DNA of 64,000 nucleotides. Origin: Lautropia sp. SCN 69-89. Lineage in GTDB: Bacteria > Pseudomonadota > Gammaproteobacteria > Burkholderiales > Burkholderiaceae_E. The stretch lies in the NCBI GenBank assembly GCA_001724855.1, contig MEED01000010.1, positions 1-64,000 on the forward strand, in the 5' to 3' direction. The notes under the pieces are model-generated. The model had not been told where the DNA came from and did not search any database. It saw nothing but the letters and a program-made list of their open reading frames with translations. Shown in pieces: positions 35,332 through 43,456 of this stretch. Numbering within the stretch: position 1 is the stretch's first letter; the number at the start of each line of letters is the position of its first letter. Made by a program: the position numbers and the translations under genes.

Positions 35332-36169
35332 CGGGACGCACGAACAGCACGACGAGAATGATCACGAACGCGATCACGTCCTTGTAGGCCGACGACAGGT
35401 AGCCGGCACCGAGGCTTTCGAGCAGCCCCAGCACGAGTCCGCCGACGATGGCCCCCGGAAAGCTGCCCAGGCCGCCGAGCATCGCCGCGGCGAATCCCTT
35501 GAGCCCGAGCATGATTCCGGCGTCGTACGACGTGAAGGTGATCGGCGCGATCAGCACGCCGGCGACCGCGCCGAGCGCGGCTGCCAGCCCGAAGCTGGCG
35601 AACAGGACCTTGCGCACCTCGATGCCGACCAGTTGCGCGGCGAAGCGGTTGTACGAGGTGGCCAGCATCGCCTTGCCGAGCAGCGTGCGGTTGAAGAACC
35701 ACGACAGGGCGGCTACGATCACCACGGTGACGCCGATCACCCACAGGCTCTGCGGAACGATGGTGGCGCCGAGAATCGAGATCGGCGCGTCGCCCGACAG
35801 CGGCGGCAGCGCGTGGATGCTCTTGTCCCAGATGAGCTGCGCCAGGCCGCGCAGGAAGATCGATGCGCCGATGGTGATGATGATCAGCGTCACCACGTCG
35901 GCCTTGCGGGCACGTCCGACCGCCAGCCACTCGAGCAGGAGCCCGACCACGCCCGTGACCGCCACGGCACCGAGCAGGGCGATCGGCATCGGCAGTCCGG
36001 AACCGATGAACGACACCGCGCTCATGCCGCCGATCATCACGAACTCGCCCTGGGCGAAGTTGATGACGTAGCTGGCATTGAAGATGATCGAGAAGCCCAG
36101 GGCCACCAGCGCATAGATCGCGCCGATGGTGAGGCCACCGGCGAGAAACTGCAGCCATGCTCCGCTCAT
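35294..36169 (-). CDS. livH: branched-chain-type ABC transporter permease
   Basis: A 291-aa permease with LQFLAGGLTIGAIYALVALGFSIIFNASYVINFAQGEFVMIGGM at the start, the LivH signature, and MLGLKGFAAAMLGGLGSFPGAIVGGLVLGLLESL near the end. It pairs with LivM. It starts 37 bases after the binding-protein gene in the same direction. Confidence 0.9.
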   Translation of the reverse strand: MSGAWLQFLAGGLTIGAIYALVALGFSIIFNASYVINFAQGEFVMIGGMSAVSFIGSGLPMPIALLGAVAVTGVVGLLLEWLAVGRARKADVVTLIIITIGASIFLRGLAQLIWDKSIHALPPLSGDAPISILGATIVPQSLWVIGVTVVIVAALSWFFNRTLLGKAMLATSYNRFAAQLVGIEVRKVLFASFGLAAALGAVAGVLIAPITFTSYDAGIMLGLKGFAAAMLGGLGSFPGAIVGGLVLGLLESLGAGYLSSAYKDVIAFVIILVVLFVRPDGILGAVKSDRV

Positions 36170-36206
36170 TGCCGTTCCTCGCCGGGGTGGCCGGTCGGCG
36201 CTGCCG

Positions 36207-37376
36207 TCAGTTCTTGACCAGCGTCCAGTTGCCGTTGCGCACTTCGAGCATGCGGAAGGCGCTGAGGTCGAGACCCATGTGGTCGGTGGGCGACATGTTG
36301 AACTGCCCGCCCGTGCCCATCAGGCCCTTGGTCTTCTCGATCTCGTCGCGCACCTTGGCCTTGTCGGTGCCGCCGGCGCGCTTGATCGCCTCGACCGCGA
36401 TCATCAGCGCATCGTAGGCGTGGCCGCCGAAGGTGGACACGTCGGACTTGTAGCGCGCCGTGTAGTCGTGGGCGTACGCCGTCACGACCGGCTTCTGCGG
36501 ATCGTTGGCGGGCAGGATGTCGGCCACCAGCAGCGCGGCAGCGGGCAGGCGCACGCCTTCAGCCGCTCCGCCGGAGAGCTTGATGTACTCCTTGGAGGCC
36601 ACGCCGTGCGACTGGTAGAAGGGCTGCGTGAGGCCGAGCTGGCGGTAGTTCTTCGTGACGATCGCCGGACCCTGGCCGAAGCCGCAGTTCATCACCGCCT
36701 GCACGCCGGGCGTGCCCTTGATCTTGGTGAGCTGCGCGGTCATGTCGGTGTCGGCTGCGCCGTAGCTCTCGTCGGCGACGATCTCGATGCCGTACTTCGG
36801 CGCCACCTTGATGCACTCGTTGCGCAGAGACTTGTCGAAGCCGCCGGCCCCGGTGATCAGCGCGAGCTTGCTCAGCTTGCGCTCGTTCATGTCGGTGAAG
36901 ATCTTCTCGCAGGCCATGCGATCGGTGTGCGGCGTCTTGAACACCCACTTCTTCACCGGCTCGATGATGACTACCGCGCCCGCCAGCGAGATGAACGGGA
37001 TCTGCGCCTGCTCGACCAGCGGCACCGCGGCCATCGTTTCGCCGGTGCTCGTGCCGCCGATGATGAGATCGACCTTGTCCTGCTCGACGAGCCGCTTGGT
37101 GAAGGTGCGCGCCTTCTCGGCGTCGCCGGCGGAGTCGTAGGAGACCAGTTGCAGCTTGCGCCCGAGAACGCCGCCCGCCGCGTTGATGCGCTCGACGTAC
37201 ATGTCGAGCGTCTTCTGTTCGGGGTCGCCGAGGAAGGAGGCGGGCCCGGTGACCGCAAGGAACGCCCCGATTTTGATAGGCTCCTGTGCCGCGGCCGTTC
37301 CGGTTCCGATCAGCGCGGCCGCGGCGAAGGTGCCGGCCAGGCGGATCGCGATTCGGGCACTTGCAACGAAATTCAT
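36207..37376 (-). CDS. periplasmic binding protein of the branched-chain-type transporter
   Basis: A 389-aa type I periplasmic binding protein. A signal peptide (about residues 1-31, AGTFAAAALIGTGTAAAQ) precedes EPIKIGAFLAVTGPASFLGDPEQKTLDMYVERINAAGG. LIIGGTSTGETMAAVPLVEQAQIPFISLAG and the C-terminal GTGGQFNMSPTDHMGL belong to the Peripla_BP_6 family, whose members in aromatic clusters bind benzoate-like acids. The start is ATG 37374-37376 with GAGGAG upstream. It heads the long minus-strand block; a 250-bp region with site C and an FNR-like box separates it from the GNAT gene. Confidence 0.88.
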   Translation of the reverse strand: MNFVASARIAIRLAGTFAAAALIGTGTAAAQEPIKIGAFLAVTGPASFLGDPEQKTLDMYVERINAAGGVLGRKLQLVSYDSAGDAEKARTFTKRLVEQDKVDLIIGGTSTGETMAAVPLVEQAQIPFISLAGAVVIIEPVKKWVFKTPHTDRMACEKIFTDMNERKLSKLALITGAGGFDKSLRNECIKVAPKYGIEIVADESYGAADTDMTAQLTKIKGTPGVQAVMNCGFGQGPAIVTKNYRQLGLTQPFYQSHGVASKEYIKLSGGAAEGVRLPAAALLVADILPANDPQKPVVTAYAHDYTARYKSDVSTFGGHAYDALMIAVEAIKRAGGTDKAKVRDEIEKTKGLMGTGGQFNMSPTDHMGLDLSAFRMLEVRNGNWTLVKN

Positions 37377-37570
37377 CCGAGTCTCCTCTTCTTGTCTGCG
37401 ACGACATGGCCGCGATGCGGCCTGGATTCGCCCCGTCGCGCGCTTCGCGCGAGACGGGGCAGTTGCGCCATCGGCCGGCTGCCGGGACGGGGCCGACCGA
37501 CGGTGTCTGCTCGGGGCAACGAACCGCGCGTCTGTGGCAACGACATTTACAGAACGCCCGTTAACCCCTA

Positions 37571-37588
37571 TTCTGGTACCGGAATGCG
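37571..37588. promoter_or_regulatory. palindrome, candidate operator (site C)
   Basis: The core ATTC-TGGTACCG-GAAT is an inverted repeat around GGTACC (37575-37580). The full 18-mer TATTCTGGTACCGGAATG runs from 37569 to 37586; the feature edges given are approximate. It resembles site A (15 of 18, opposite orientation) and site B (13 of 18). On the minus strand AGAATA (complement of 37569-37574) could be the -10 of the binding-protein operon, so a bound regulator would block it. Confidence 0.5.
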
Positions 37589-37597
37589 GGTATTCAC

Positions 37598-37611
37598 TTG
37601 ATCTGTATCAG
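37598..37611. promoter_or_regulatory. FNR-type box between the transporter operon and the GNAT gene
   Basis: TTGAT-CTGT-ATCAG matches the FNR consensus except for the last base. Its centre (37604.5) lies 41.5 bases from a start point near 37563 if transcription runs toward the transporter, with the AGAATA -10 placed correctly. It is only 22 bases upstream of the GNAT start codon, so activation in that direction is unlikely. The transporter transcript would carry a leader of about 190 nt. Confidence 0.65.
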
Positions 37612-37626
37612 CCTTTCGGGGTACCG

Positions 37627-38163
37627 ATGACGAGGGTAACCACACGCGCGGGCACAGGCAACACCCGGCCGCGCAGGCGCGCGGCGAGCGCCGCGCAGGG
37701 CGCGACGTCCGACGTCGCCGGCCAGGTCTCGGTTCGCGCGGTGCGCCGCCAGGATCTCGACCAGGTGATCGCGATCGACGCCAGCGTGACCGGGGTCGAG
37801 AAGCGCGCCTACTGGCTGTCGGTGTTCCGCCGCTATGGCGACAGCGACGGACCCGAGCGGCAGTTCCTGGTGGCCGAGGTCGACGGCCGCGTCGCGGGCT
37901 TCATCATCGGCGAGGTGCGCGACTGGGAGTTCGGTGCGCCGCCGTGCGGCTGGGTGTTCGCGATCGACGTGGCGCCCGAGTTCCGGCTCGGCGGCATCGC
38001 CACGCGCATGCTCGACGCTCTGCGCGCGGGGTTCCGCCGCGCGGGGGTGCGCAAGCTGCGCACGATGCTGGCGCGCGAGAACACGCTGATCCTCTCGTTC
38101 TTCCGCAGCCAGGGCATGATGACCGGGCCCTTCATTCCACTGGAGATGGATGTCGATGGCTGA
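37627..38163 (+). CDS. GNAT family N-acetyltransferase
   Basis: A 178-aa protein. After a basic, disordered N-terminus of about 35 residues, one GNAT domain begins VSVRAVRRQDLDQVIAIDASVTGVEKRAYW and contains FAIDVAPEFRLGGIATRMLDAL (acetyl-CoA loop) and ARENTLILSFFRSQGMMTG. It is similar at its start to both domains of the protein at 19527-20540. The start is ATG 37627, just after an FNR-like box and GGTACC; no clear ribosome binding site is seen. The rrf2-type gene follows after 15 bases. A role in acetylating CoA ligases is a hypothesis. Confidence 0.83.
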   Translation: MTRVTTRAGTGNTRPRRRAASAAQGATSDVAGQVSVRAVRRQDLDQVIAIDASVTGVEKRAYWLSVFRRYGDSDGPERQFLVAEVDGRVAGFIIGEVRDWEFGAPPCGWVFAIDVAPEFRLGGIATRMLDALRAGFRRAGVRKLRTMLARENTLILSFFRSQGMMTGPFIPLEMDVDG

Positions 38164-38178
38164 TTGCGAGCGTGCGCG

Positions 38179-38736
38179 ATGAGGCTGCAGAAGAACACTT
38201 CGCTCGCGCTCTACAGCGTGCTCGAGTTCGCCATCGACCCGACGCGGCACATTCCGGCAGCCGAGATCGCGCAGAAGTACGAGGTCTCGCCGCATCATCT
38301 CGCGAAGGTGCTGTCGGAGCTCGCGCGCAGCGGCATCGTCGAGTCGGTGCGCGGCGTCGGCGGCGGCTATCGCTTCGCGGGCAATGCGCGGCGCATCACG
38401 CTGATGGACGTGATCCGACTGTTCGAGGACCTCACACCCGCGCCGAACGAGCGGCGCGAGCCGAGCGACTCGACGCCGGTGGGCATGGCGCTGGGCGCGG
38501 TGCTCTCGGAGATCGACGAGATCGCCAAGGCCACGCTGAGCTCGATCACGCTGGCGACCATGCTGCGGCTGATCGAGCGCCAGCAGGGCAGGCCGATCGG
38601 CCCGGTGGCGTCGCCGGTGGACGACGAGGCCCTGCAAGCGGCTGGCGCGCCGGCGCCGCGGCGCGGTGGCCGCAAGGCGGCTGCGTCGCAGCCGGCCGCG
38701 CGCAGTCGCGGGCAGGCCGCGCGCGGGGGCCGCTGA
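38179..38736 (+). CDS. Rrf2 family transcriptional regulator without cysteines
   Basis: A 185-aa protein with an N-terminal winged-helix of the Rrf2 family: MRLQKNTSLALYSVLEFA, IPAAEIAQKYEVSPHHLAKVLSELARSGIVESVRGVGGGYRFA, ITLMDVIRLFED. Fe-S sensors such as IscR and NsrR have three Cys near 90-110; this protein has no Cys, and that place reads TPAPNERREPSDSTP. An about 35-residue Ala/Arg-rich tail follows. It therefore probably senses something other than through a cluster, or works without a ligand. It is the only regulator gene in the island and is a candidate reader of the 18-bp palindromes. Confidence 0.85.
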   Translation: MRLQKNTSLALYSVLEFAIDPTRHIPAAEIAQKYEVSPHHLAKVLSELARSGIVESVRGVGGGYRFAGNARRITLMDVIRLFEDLTPAPNERREPSDSTPVGMALGAVLSEIDEIAKATLSSITLATMLRLIERQQGRPIGPVASPVDDEALQAAGAPAPRRGGRKAAASQPAARSRGQAARGGR

Positions 38737-38805
38737 ACCGGGTGGCCGCAGCCGCGCGGTGCGTCGCGAAGCGCGGACCGACGGCCATGCCGCGCCCGGG
38801 TTTCG

Positions 38806-39600
38806 CTACACCGCGACGGGCGCCGCGATGTGCGGGTGCGCCTCGTAGCCGACGATGCGGATGTCGTCGTATTCGTAGCCGTCGATCGACGCCGGCTTGC
38901 GCGCGAATTCGAGCCGCGGGAGCGGCAGCGGCTCGCGCGTCAACTGCAGTCGCGCCTGGTCGAGGTGGTTGCTGTAGAGGTGCACGTCACCGCCCGTCCA
39001 GACGAACTCGCCGGGCTCGAGGTCGCATTGGTGCGCGAGCATCGCCAGCAGCAGCGCATAGCTGGCGATATTGAACGGCACGCCGAGGAAGACGTCGCAC
39101 GAGCGTTGGTACAGCTGCAGGTGCAGCCGGCCGCCGATCACCGCGGTCTGGAACAGGCAGTGGCAGGGTGCGAGCTTCATCGACGGCAGGTCGCCCACGT
39201 TCCAGGCGCTGACGATCTGCCGCCGCGACCACGGGTCGTGCCTGATCTGGCGCACGAGTTCGGCGATCTGGTCGACGTGACGGCCGTCGGCGGTCGTCCA
39301 GTCGCGCCACTGCTTGCCATAGACCGGTCCGAGATCGCCGTTGGCGTCGGCCCATTCGTCCCAGATGCTGACGCGGTTCTCGCGCAGGTAGCGGACGTTG
39401 GTGTCGCCTTTCAGGAACCACAGCAGCTCGTGGACGATCGAGCGCAGATGCAGCTTCTTGGTGGTGACCATCGGAAAGCCGTCGGCCAGGTCGAAGCGCA
39501 TCTGGTGGCCGAAGACGGCACGCGTGCCGGTGCCGGTGCGATCGGGGCGATCGACACCTTCGCGAAGGATGCGTTCGAGGAGATCGAGGTATTGCCTCAT
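38806..39600 (-). CDS. thyA: thymidylate synthase
   Basis: A 264-aa enzyme, the same length as E. coli ThyA. It methylates dUMP with methylenetetrahydrofolate. Visible are [34 protein letters not shown], the active-site Cys in [30 protein letters not shown] and the C-terminal [10 protein letters not shown]. The start is ATG 39598-39600; a longer open frame to 39720 overlaps gspC and adds no homology. It lies 40 bases downstream of gspC on the same strand. Confidence 0.95.
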   Translation of the reverse strand: MRQYLDLLERILREGVDRPDRTGTGTRAVFGHQMRFDLADGFPMVTTKKLHLRSIVHELLWFLKGDTNVRYLRENRVSIWDEWADANGDLGPVYGKQWRDWTTADGRHVDQIAELVRQIRHDPWSRRQIVSAWNVGDLPSMKLAPCHCLFQTAVIGGRLHLQLYQRSCDVFLGVPFNIASYALLLAMLAHQCDLEPGEFVWTGGDVHLYSNHLDQARLQLTREPLPLPRLEFARKPASIDGYEYDDIRIVGYEAHPHIAAPVAV

Positions 39601-39640
39601 CGTGCTCTGCGGGTCGGGTTCGCCGGGGTCGTGCGTCGGC

Positions 39641-40387
39641 CTATTGCTCGCCGGACGCTGCGGGCGCCTGCTGCGCCGGCTGGCCCTGCGGCGTTGCGGC
39701 CGGCGCAGCGGCCGGCGCACCCGGCTCGGCAGGCTGCGCGTGCGCTGCCGATGGCGTGGCCGTGCCGGGGCCCGGAGTGCGAAGATCGAGGGGGCCCGGC
39801 GCCGGCTGCGGCGAGGGCGCGGCGCCGGCCGCGGGTGGTGGACCCGGCGCCGCGGGCGGGGGCGGTGTCGTGGGCACCGGCGGGGCCGCGGCGGCGCTCG
39901 TGGACTCGCCGGCGCGCGCTGGTCCGGACCAGAGCGTGGCGACCGAGGGTCGCTGCGGCGCGGGCAGTTCGATCCGCGCGCCGTTGCGCTCGATGACGAC
40001 GGCGCCCGGGCGCACCTCGACCACCTTTGCGTCGGCGCTCACCGCATCGCCCACCATGAACGCGCGCGGCGGCTTGCCGTCGACCGCGAGCACCGCGCTG
40101 CCGCGCAACTCGCTGGCGGCGACGCCGAGCACCTGGATGTTCGACGCAGGTGCGACCGACGCCTGTGCGCCGCCGCTACCGGCGGGCAGGCCGAACAGCC
40201 GGGCTGCCGTTGCCAGGTCGGGCACGTCGCCCCGGTCGGCCAGCGAGCCGGCCGGCGCGATCGGAACCGCGGGAGCGAGCAGCTGCAGCGCCCAGTAGGC
40301 GATCGTCGCGCACAGCAGCGCGAACATCGCGAGCGAGGCTGCCGTCGGGGTGAAGCGGCGCGCACCGGCGGGTCGTTTGAAGCGCAT
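39641..40387 (-). CDS. gspC: type II secretion system protein C
   Basis: A protein of about 248 aa with one N-terminal membrane anchor ([20 protein letters not shown]) and a periplasmic domain: [48 protein letters not shown] and [20 protein letters not shown] are the GspC homology region. The last 85 residues are Pro/Ala-rich with no PDZ or coiled-coil domain. GspC links the inner-membrane platform to the GspD secretin. It is transcribed away from gspG. The start is uncertain: ATG 40387 (MRFKRP) or ATG 40426 (MIPADF). Confidence 0.82.
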   Translation of the reverse strand: MRFKRPAGARRFTPTAASLAMFALLCATIAYWALQLLAPAVPIAPAGSLADRGDVPDLATAARLFGLPAGSGGAQASVAPASNIQVLGVAASELRGSAVLAVDGKPPRAFMVGDAVSADAKVVEVRPGAVVIERNGARIELPAPQRPSVATLWSGPARAGESTSAAAAPPVPTTPPPPAAPGPPPAAGAAPSPQPAPGPLDLRTPGPGTATPSAAHAQPAEPGAPAAAPAATPQGQPAQQAPAASGEQ

Positions 40388-40460
40388 CTCGGGGGTGGGG
40401 AGGGTGCGGAAATCCGCTGGTATCATAGCCCGAGTCGCCATGGCACTTTCAGGAGCATCG

Positions 40461-40913
40461 ATGCACGGTCCTACGGCCCAGCGGGGGCCGCATGCGCGCC
40501 AGCGCGGCTTTACGCTGATCGAGATCATGGTGGTCATCGTGATTCTCGGCGTGCTGGCCGCGATCGCGGTGCCGCGCATCATGAGCAAACCCGACGAGGC
40601 GCGCGTGAAGGCCGCGCAGACCGAGATCGCGCAGATCCTGCAGGCTCTCGATTTGTACCGGCTCGACAACCAGCGCTACCCGACCACCGACCAGGGCCTG
40701 GCCGCGCTCGCGCAGCGACCGGTCGTCGAGCCGCTGCCGCCCAACTGGAAGGCCTACCTGAAGCAGCCCCCGGTCGATCCCTGGGGCAAGCCCTACCAGT
40801 ACCTGAACCCAGGCGTGCGCGGCGAGATCGACGTCTTCAGCCTGGGCGCCGACGGCCAGCCCGGCGGCGAAGGCGTTGCCGCCGACATCGGCAACTGGTC
40901 GCTGAACCGGTAG
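40461..40913 (+). CDS. gspG: type II secretion major pseudopilin G
   Basis: A 150-aa pseudopilin. The prepilin site is RG-FTLIEIMVVIVILGVLAAIAVPRIM with Glu at +5. The body, PDEARVKAAQTEIAQILQALDLYRLDNQRYPTTDQGLAAL and DPWGKPYQYLNPG, with the calcium-binding tail FSLGADGQPGGEG, is classic GspG. The start is ATG 40461 behind AGGAG at 40451-40455. It begins the plus-strand operon gspGHIJKLMNDEF. Confidence 0.95.
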   Translation: MHGPTAQRGPHARQRGFTLIEIMVVIVILGVLAAIAVPRIMSKPDEARVKAAQTEIAQILQALDLYRLDNQRYPTTDQGLAALAQRPVVEPLPPNWKAYLKQPPVDPWGKPYQYLNPGVRGEIDVFSLGADGQPGGEGVAADIGNWSLNR

Positions 40914-40960
40914 GCCGCCGCCGGCGGCGTCGGGAAAAAACGCGAGACGAGGTGCAACGC

Positions 40961-41428
40961 GTGAACGGCCCGGCCTTCGCTGCCCGGCCGCGCCAGGCGG
41001 GCTTCACACTGCTCGAGCTGCTGGTGGCGATGGTGATCGCCGGCGTGCTGATCGGCATCGCATCGCTGTCGATCGGCGGCTTCGATCGTGGCCTGCGCTT
41101 CGAGGCCGAGCGGCTCGCGCAGCTGCTGGTGCTCGCGCGCGAGGAGGCGCAGGTGCGCGGCGCGCCGATCCGCTTCGACGCCGACGACGAGCGCTATGGT
41201 TTCTTCATCTGGCGCGAGCGGCGCTGGCAGCCGGTGCTCGACGACCGCGACCTGCGCGAACGCAGCTGGGACGAGCCCACGCGGCTGCGCGTGGAGCGTG
41301 CCGACGGCAGGCGCGAGATCGAGTTCGGCCGCGACCAGGTCGACACGCCGTTCGTGCTGCACCTCGCGCGCCGCGACTCGCGCGTGTCGATCGTCGCCAA
41401 CGGCCTCGGCGCCTTCGAGGTGCGCTGA
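40961..41428 (+). CDS. gspH: type II secretion minor pseudopilin H
   Basis: A 155-aa protein with the prepilin site QAG-FTLLELLVAMVIAGVLIG, then FEAERLAQLLVLAREEAQVRGAPIRFDADDERYGFFIW, the GspH pattern. The start is GTG 40961, 8 bases after GAGG; GTG 40952 is also possible. The stop overlaps the gspI start by one base. A hairpin-like GC dyad in the 47-base gap before it is followed by A, not T. Confidence 0.88.
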   Translation: MNGPAFAARPRQAGFTLLELLVAMVIAGVLIGIASLSIGGFDRGLRFEAERLAQLLVLAREEAQVRGAPIRFDADDERYGFFIWRERRWQPVLDDRDLRERSWDEPTRLRVERADGRREIEFGRDQVDTPFVLHLARRDSRVSIVANGLGAFEVR

Positions 41429-41790
41429 TGCGCAGCCGTGGCTTCACGCTGATCGAGGTGCTGGTCGCGATGACGATCGCAGCGGTCGCGCTGATGGCCG
41501 CGATCCGGGCGACGGCCTCGCTCGCAGTGAACAGCGCCGACCTGCGCAGCCGCACGCTGGCGCAGTGGAGCGCCGAGAACCGGCTGGCGCAGATCCGCAT
41601 CGCGCACGAATGGCCGAATCTCGGCCGTCGCCAGTACGACTGCAGCCAGGCGAACGTGGCGCTGCTGTGCCGTGAAGACGTGATCCAGACGCCGAATCCC
41701 CTGTTCCGCCGCGTCGAGGTCAGCGTGTTCAGCGAGGACGGCACCTTCCGGCTGGCGCGGCTGGTCGGCTTCTCGACGAGACTGCCGTGA
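41428..41790 (+). CDS. gspI: type II secretion minor pseudopilin I
   Basis: A 120-aa pseudopilin with SRG-FTLIEVLVAMTIAAVALMAAIRA and QWSAENRLAQIRIAHEWP...RREDVIQTPNP-type GspI features, including FRRVEVSVFSEDG at the C-terminal strand. It forms the pseudopilus tip with GspJ and GspK. It is coupled to both neighbours by overlapping stop and start codons. Confidence 0.9.
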   Translation: MRSRGFTLIEVLVAMTIAAVALMAAIRATASLAVNSADLRSRTLAQWSAENRLAQIRIAHEWPNLGRRQYDCSQANVALLCREDVIQTPNPLFRRVEVSVFSEDGTFRLARLVGFSTRLP

Positions 41791-42464
41791 GAGTGCGCGA
41801 ACGAACCGTCCGGCGCGCGGCGCGCGGCTTCACGCTGCTGGAACTGCTGGTGGCGGTCGCGCTGCTGTCGGTGCTGGCGGTGCTCACCTGGCGCGGCATG
41901 GATTCGGTGCTGCGCGGACGTGACCGCATCGTGTCCGCTTCCGACGAACTGCGCTCGCTCACCGTCGCGATGGCGCAGATCGAGGAAGACCTGCGCCGCT
42001 CCTGGCCGATCCGCCTGCTCGGCCTTCCGGAGCCTTCGATCTCGTTCTCGATCGCCACCGACCGCGAACCGCCCTCGCTGGCGGTGCTGCGCGAGACGCG
42101 CGGCTCGGACGCCGTGCAGGTGCAGCGGGTGATCTACCGGCTGCGCGACGGCGTGTTCGAGCGCGGCTTCAGCGCATGGGCCGCGCCGTCGCCGGACGGC
42201 ACGCAGCAGGTCCCGGCCACGCCGTTCACGTGGCAGCCGATCCTGCGCGACGTGCAGTCGGTGGAGTTCCGCGGCTGGCTCGACGGCCGCGGGTGGCTGC
42301 CGGCTGCTTCGCTTGCCCCGTTGCTGGCGGCTGCCGCACAGGTGCCGGCCACCCCGGCTGCCGCGGCTGGCGCGGCCAGGCCGATGCCGCAGGTGACCGG
42401 TGTCGAGGTGGTGCTGATGAGCCGCGGCGAGCGCATCGCGCGCGTCTTCGCGGTGGCCGATTGA
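41787..42464 (+). CDS. gspJ: type II secretion minor pseudopilin J
   Basis: A 225-aa pseudopilin with ARG-FTLLELLVAVALLSVLAVLTWRGMDSVLRGRDRI and QIEEDLRRSWPIR, typical of GspJ. The start is GTG 41787 (GTGAGAGTG), overlapping the gspI stop. A low-complexity Ala/Pro segment near 175-200 (AAAQVPATPAAAAGAARP) interrupts the C-terminal domain. Confidence 0.88.
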   Translation: MRVRERTVRRAARGFTLLELLVAVALLSVLAVLTWRGMDSVLRGRDRIVSASDELRSLTVAMAQIEEDLRRSWPIRLLGLPEPSISFSIATDREPPSLAVLRETRGSDAVQVQRVIYRLRDGVFERGFSAWAAPSPDGTQQVPATPFTWQPILRDVQSVEFRGWLDGRGWLPAASLAPLLAAAAQVPATPAAAAGAARPMPQVTGVEVVLMSRGERIARVFAVAD

Positions 42465-42466
42465 GC

Positions 42467-43456
42467 ATGCGCACGCGCGCCGCACGCCGCGGGCGGCCCG
42501 CCGCGCAGGCCGGCGTGGCGATCATCAGCGTGCTGCTGGTGATCACGCTGGTCACGCTGATCGTGAGCGGCCTGTTCTGGCGCGAGCACGTCACCGTGCG
42601 TTCGGTGGAGAACCGGCTGGCGCTCGCGCAGATGCGCTGGATCGAGACCGCGGTGCTCGACTGGGCGTCGGTGGTGCTGCGCGTCGATCGCAACAGCACC
42701 GGCTCGGTCGACCACCTGGGTGAATTGTGGGCGACGCCGGTGGCCGAAACCGTGCTCGACGAGACGGTGACCGGCGGCGCGCGGATCAGCGACGAAGGCA
42801 GCAAGGCGCGACTGGCCGGCCAGATGTTCGACGCCCAGGCGCGCATGAACCTGAACAACCTGGTGATCGACGGGCTGCCCTCGGCGGTGAATCGGGAGGC
42901 ATTCGAACGCCTGCTGGCGATCGTCGGGCGCCCCGAGAGCCTGGCCGGCGTGCTGCAGGCGCGGCTGCAGCGTGCCTATCCGCCGCTGGTGCAGGGACGC
43001 AGGGCGCCGGCCTCGGCGCTGCCGCTGCTCAAGCTCGCCGACCTGCGCAGCGTGCCCGGCTTCGACGAGGCGACCATCGCGGTGCTCGAGCCGTTTGTCA
43101 TCTTCCTGCCCAAGCGGGTGCGGTTGGGTACCGGCGAGATCGTCACCGAGGGCTCGAAGGTCAACGTCAACACCGCTCCACCCGAGGTGCTGGCCGCGGA
43201 GATCGGGGACATCGACCTTCAGTCGGCGCGACGCTTCGTCGAAGGCGTGCGCCAGCGCACCTTCTTCGCGAGCCTGGACGTGGCGCGCTCGCGTTTCGAC
43301 GGATCGCCGGTGCTGCCGGCCAACCTGCTGTCCGTCGGCTCGGACTTTTTCCTGGTAAGGGGGATGGTACGCTTCGGGCGGGTCGAGTCGCAGAGCGAAG
43401 CGCTCCTTTACCGCGGCGCCAGCCGCGTGGAACTCATATGGCAGCACAGGTACTGA
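42467..43456 (+). CDS. gspK: type II secretion minor pseudopilin K
   Basis: A 329-aa pseudopilin. The prepilin region QAG-VAIISVLLVITLVTLIVSGLFW lacks the usual Glu at +5, which is normal for GspK. DAQARMNLNNLV and EGSKVNVNTAPPEVLAAEIGD, the helix-hairpin-like part, confirm the family. The start is ATG 42467, 2 bases after gspJ. It overlaps gspL by 19 bases. Confidence 0.9.
   Translation: MRTRAARRGRPAAQAGVAIISVLLVITLVTLIVSGLFWREHVTVRSVENRLALAQMRWIETAVLDWASVVLRVDRNSTGSVDHLGELWATPVAETVLDETVTGGARISDEGSKARLAGQMFDAQARMNLNNLVIDGLPSAVNREAFERLLAIVGRPESLAGVLQARLQRAYPPLVQGRRAPASALPLLKLADLRSVPGFDEATIAVLEPFVIFLPKRVRLGTGEIVTEGSKVNVNTAPPEVLAAEIGDIDLQSARRFVEGVRQRTFFASLDVARSRFDGSPVLPANLLSVGSDFFLVRGMVRFGRVESQSEALLYRGASRVELIWQHRY

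Noticed and set aside
37620-37625. Fourth GGTACC before the GNAT start as another operator
   Set aside because: The flanks do not give TATTC/GAATA arms, so only the six-base core matches.
40914-40945. GC dyad plus A-run between gspG and gspH as a terminator
   Set aside because: The run is A, not T, on the transcribed strand and the operon continues with gspH.
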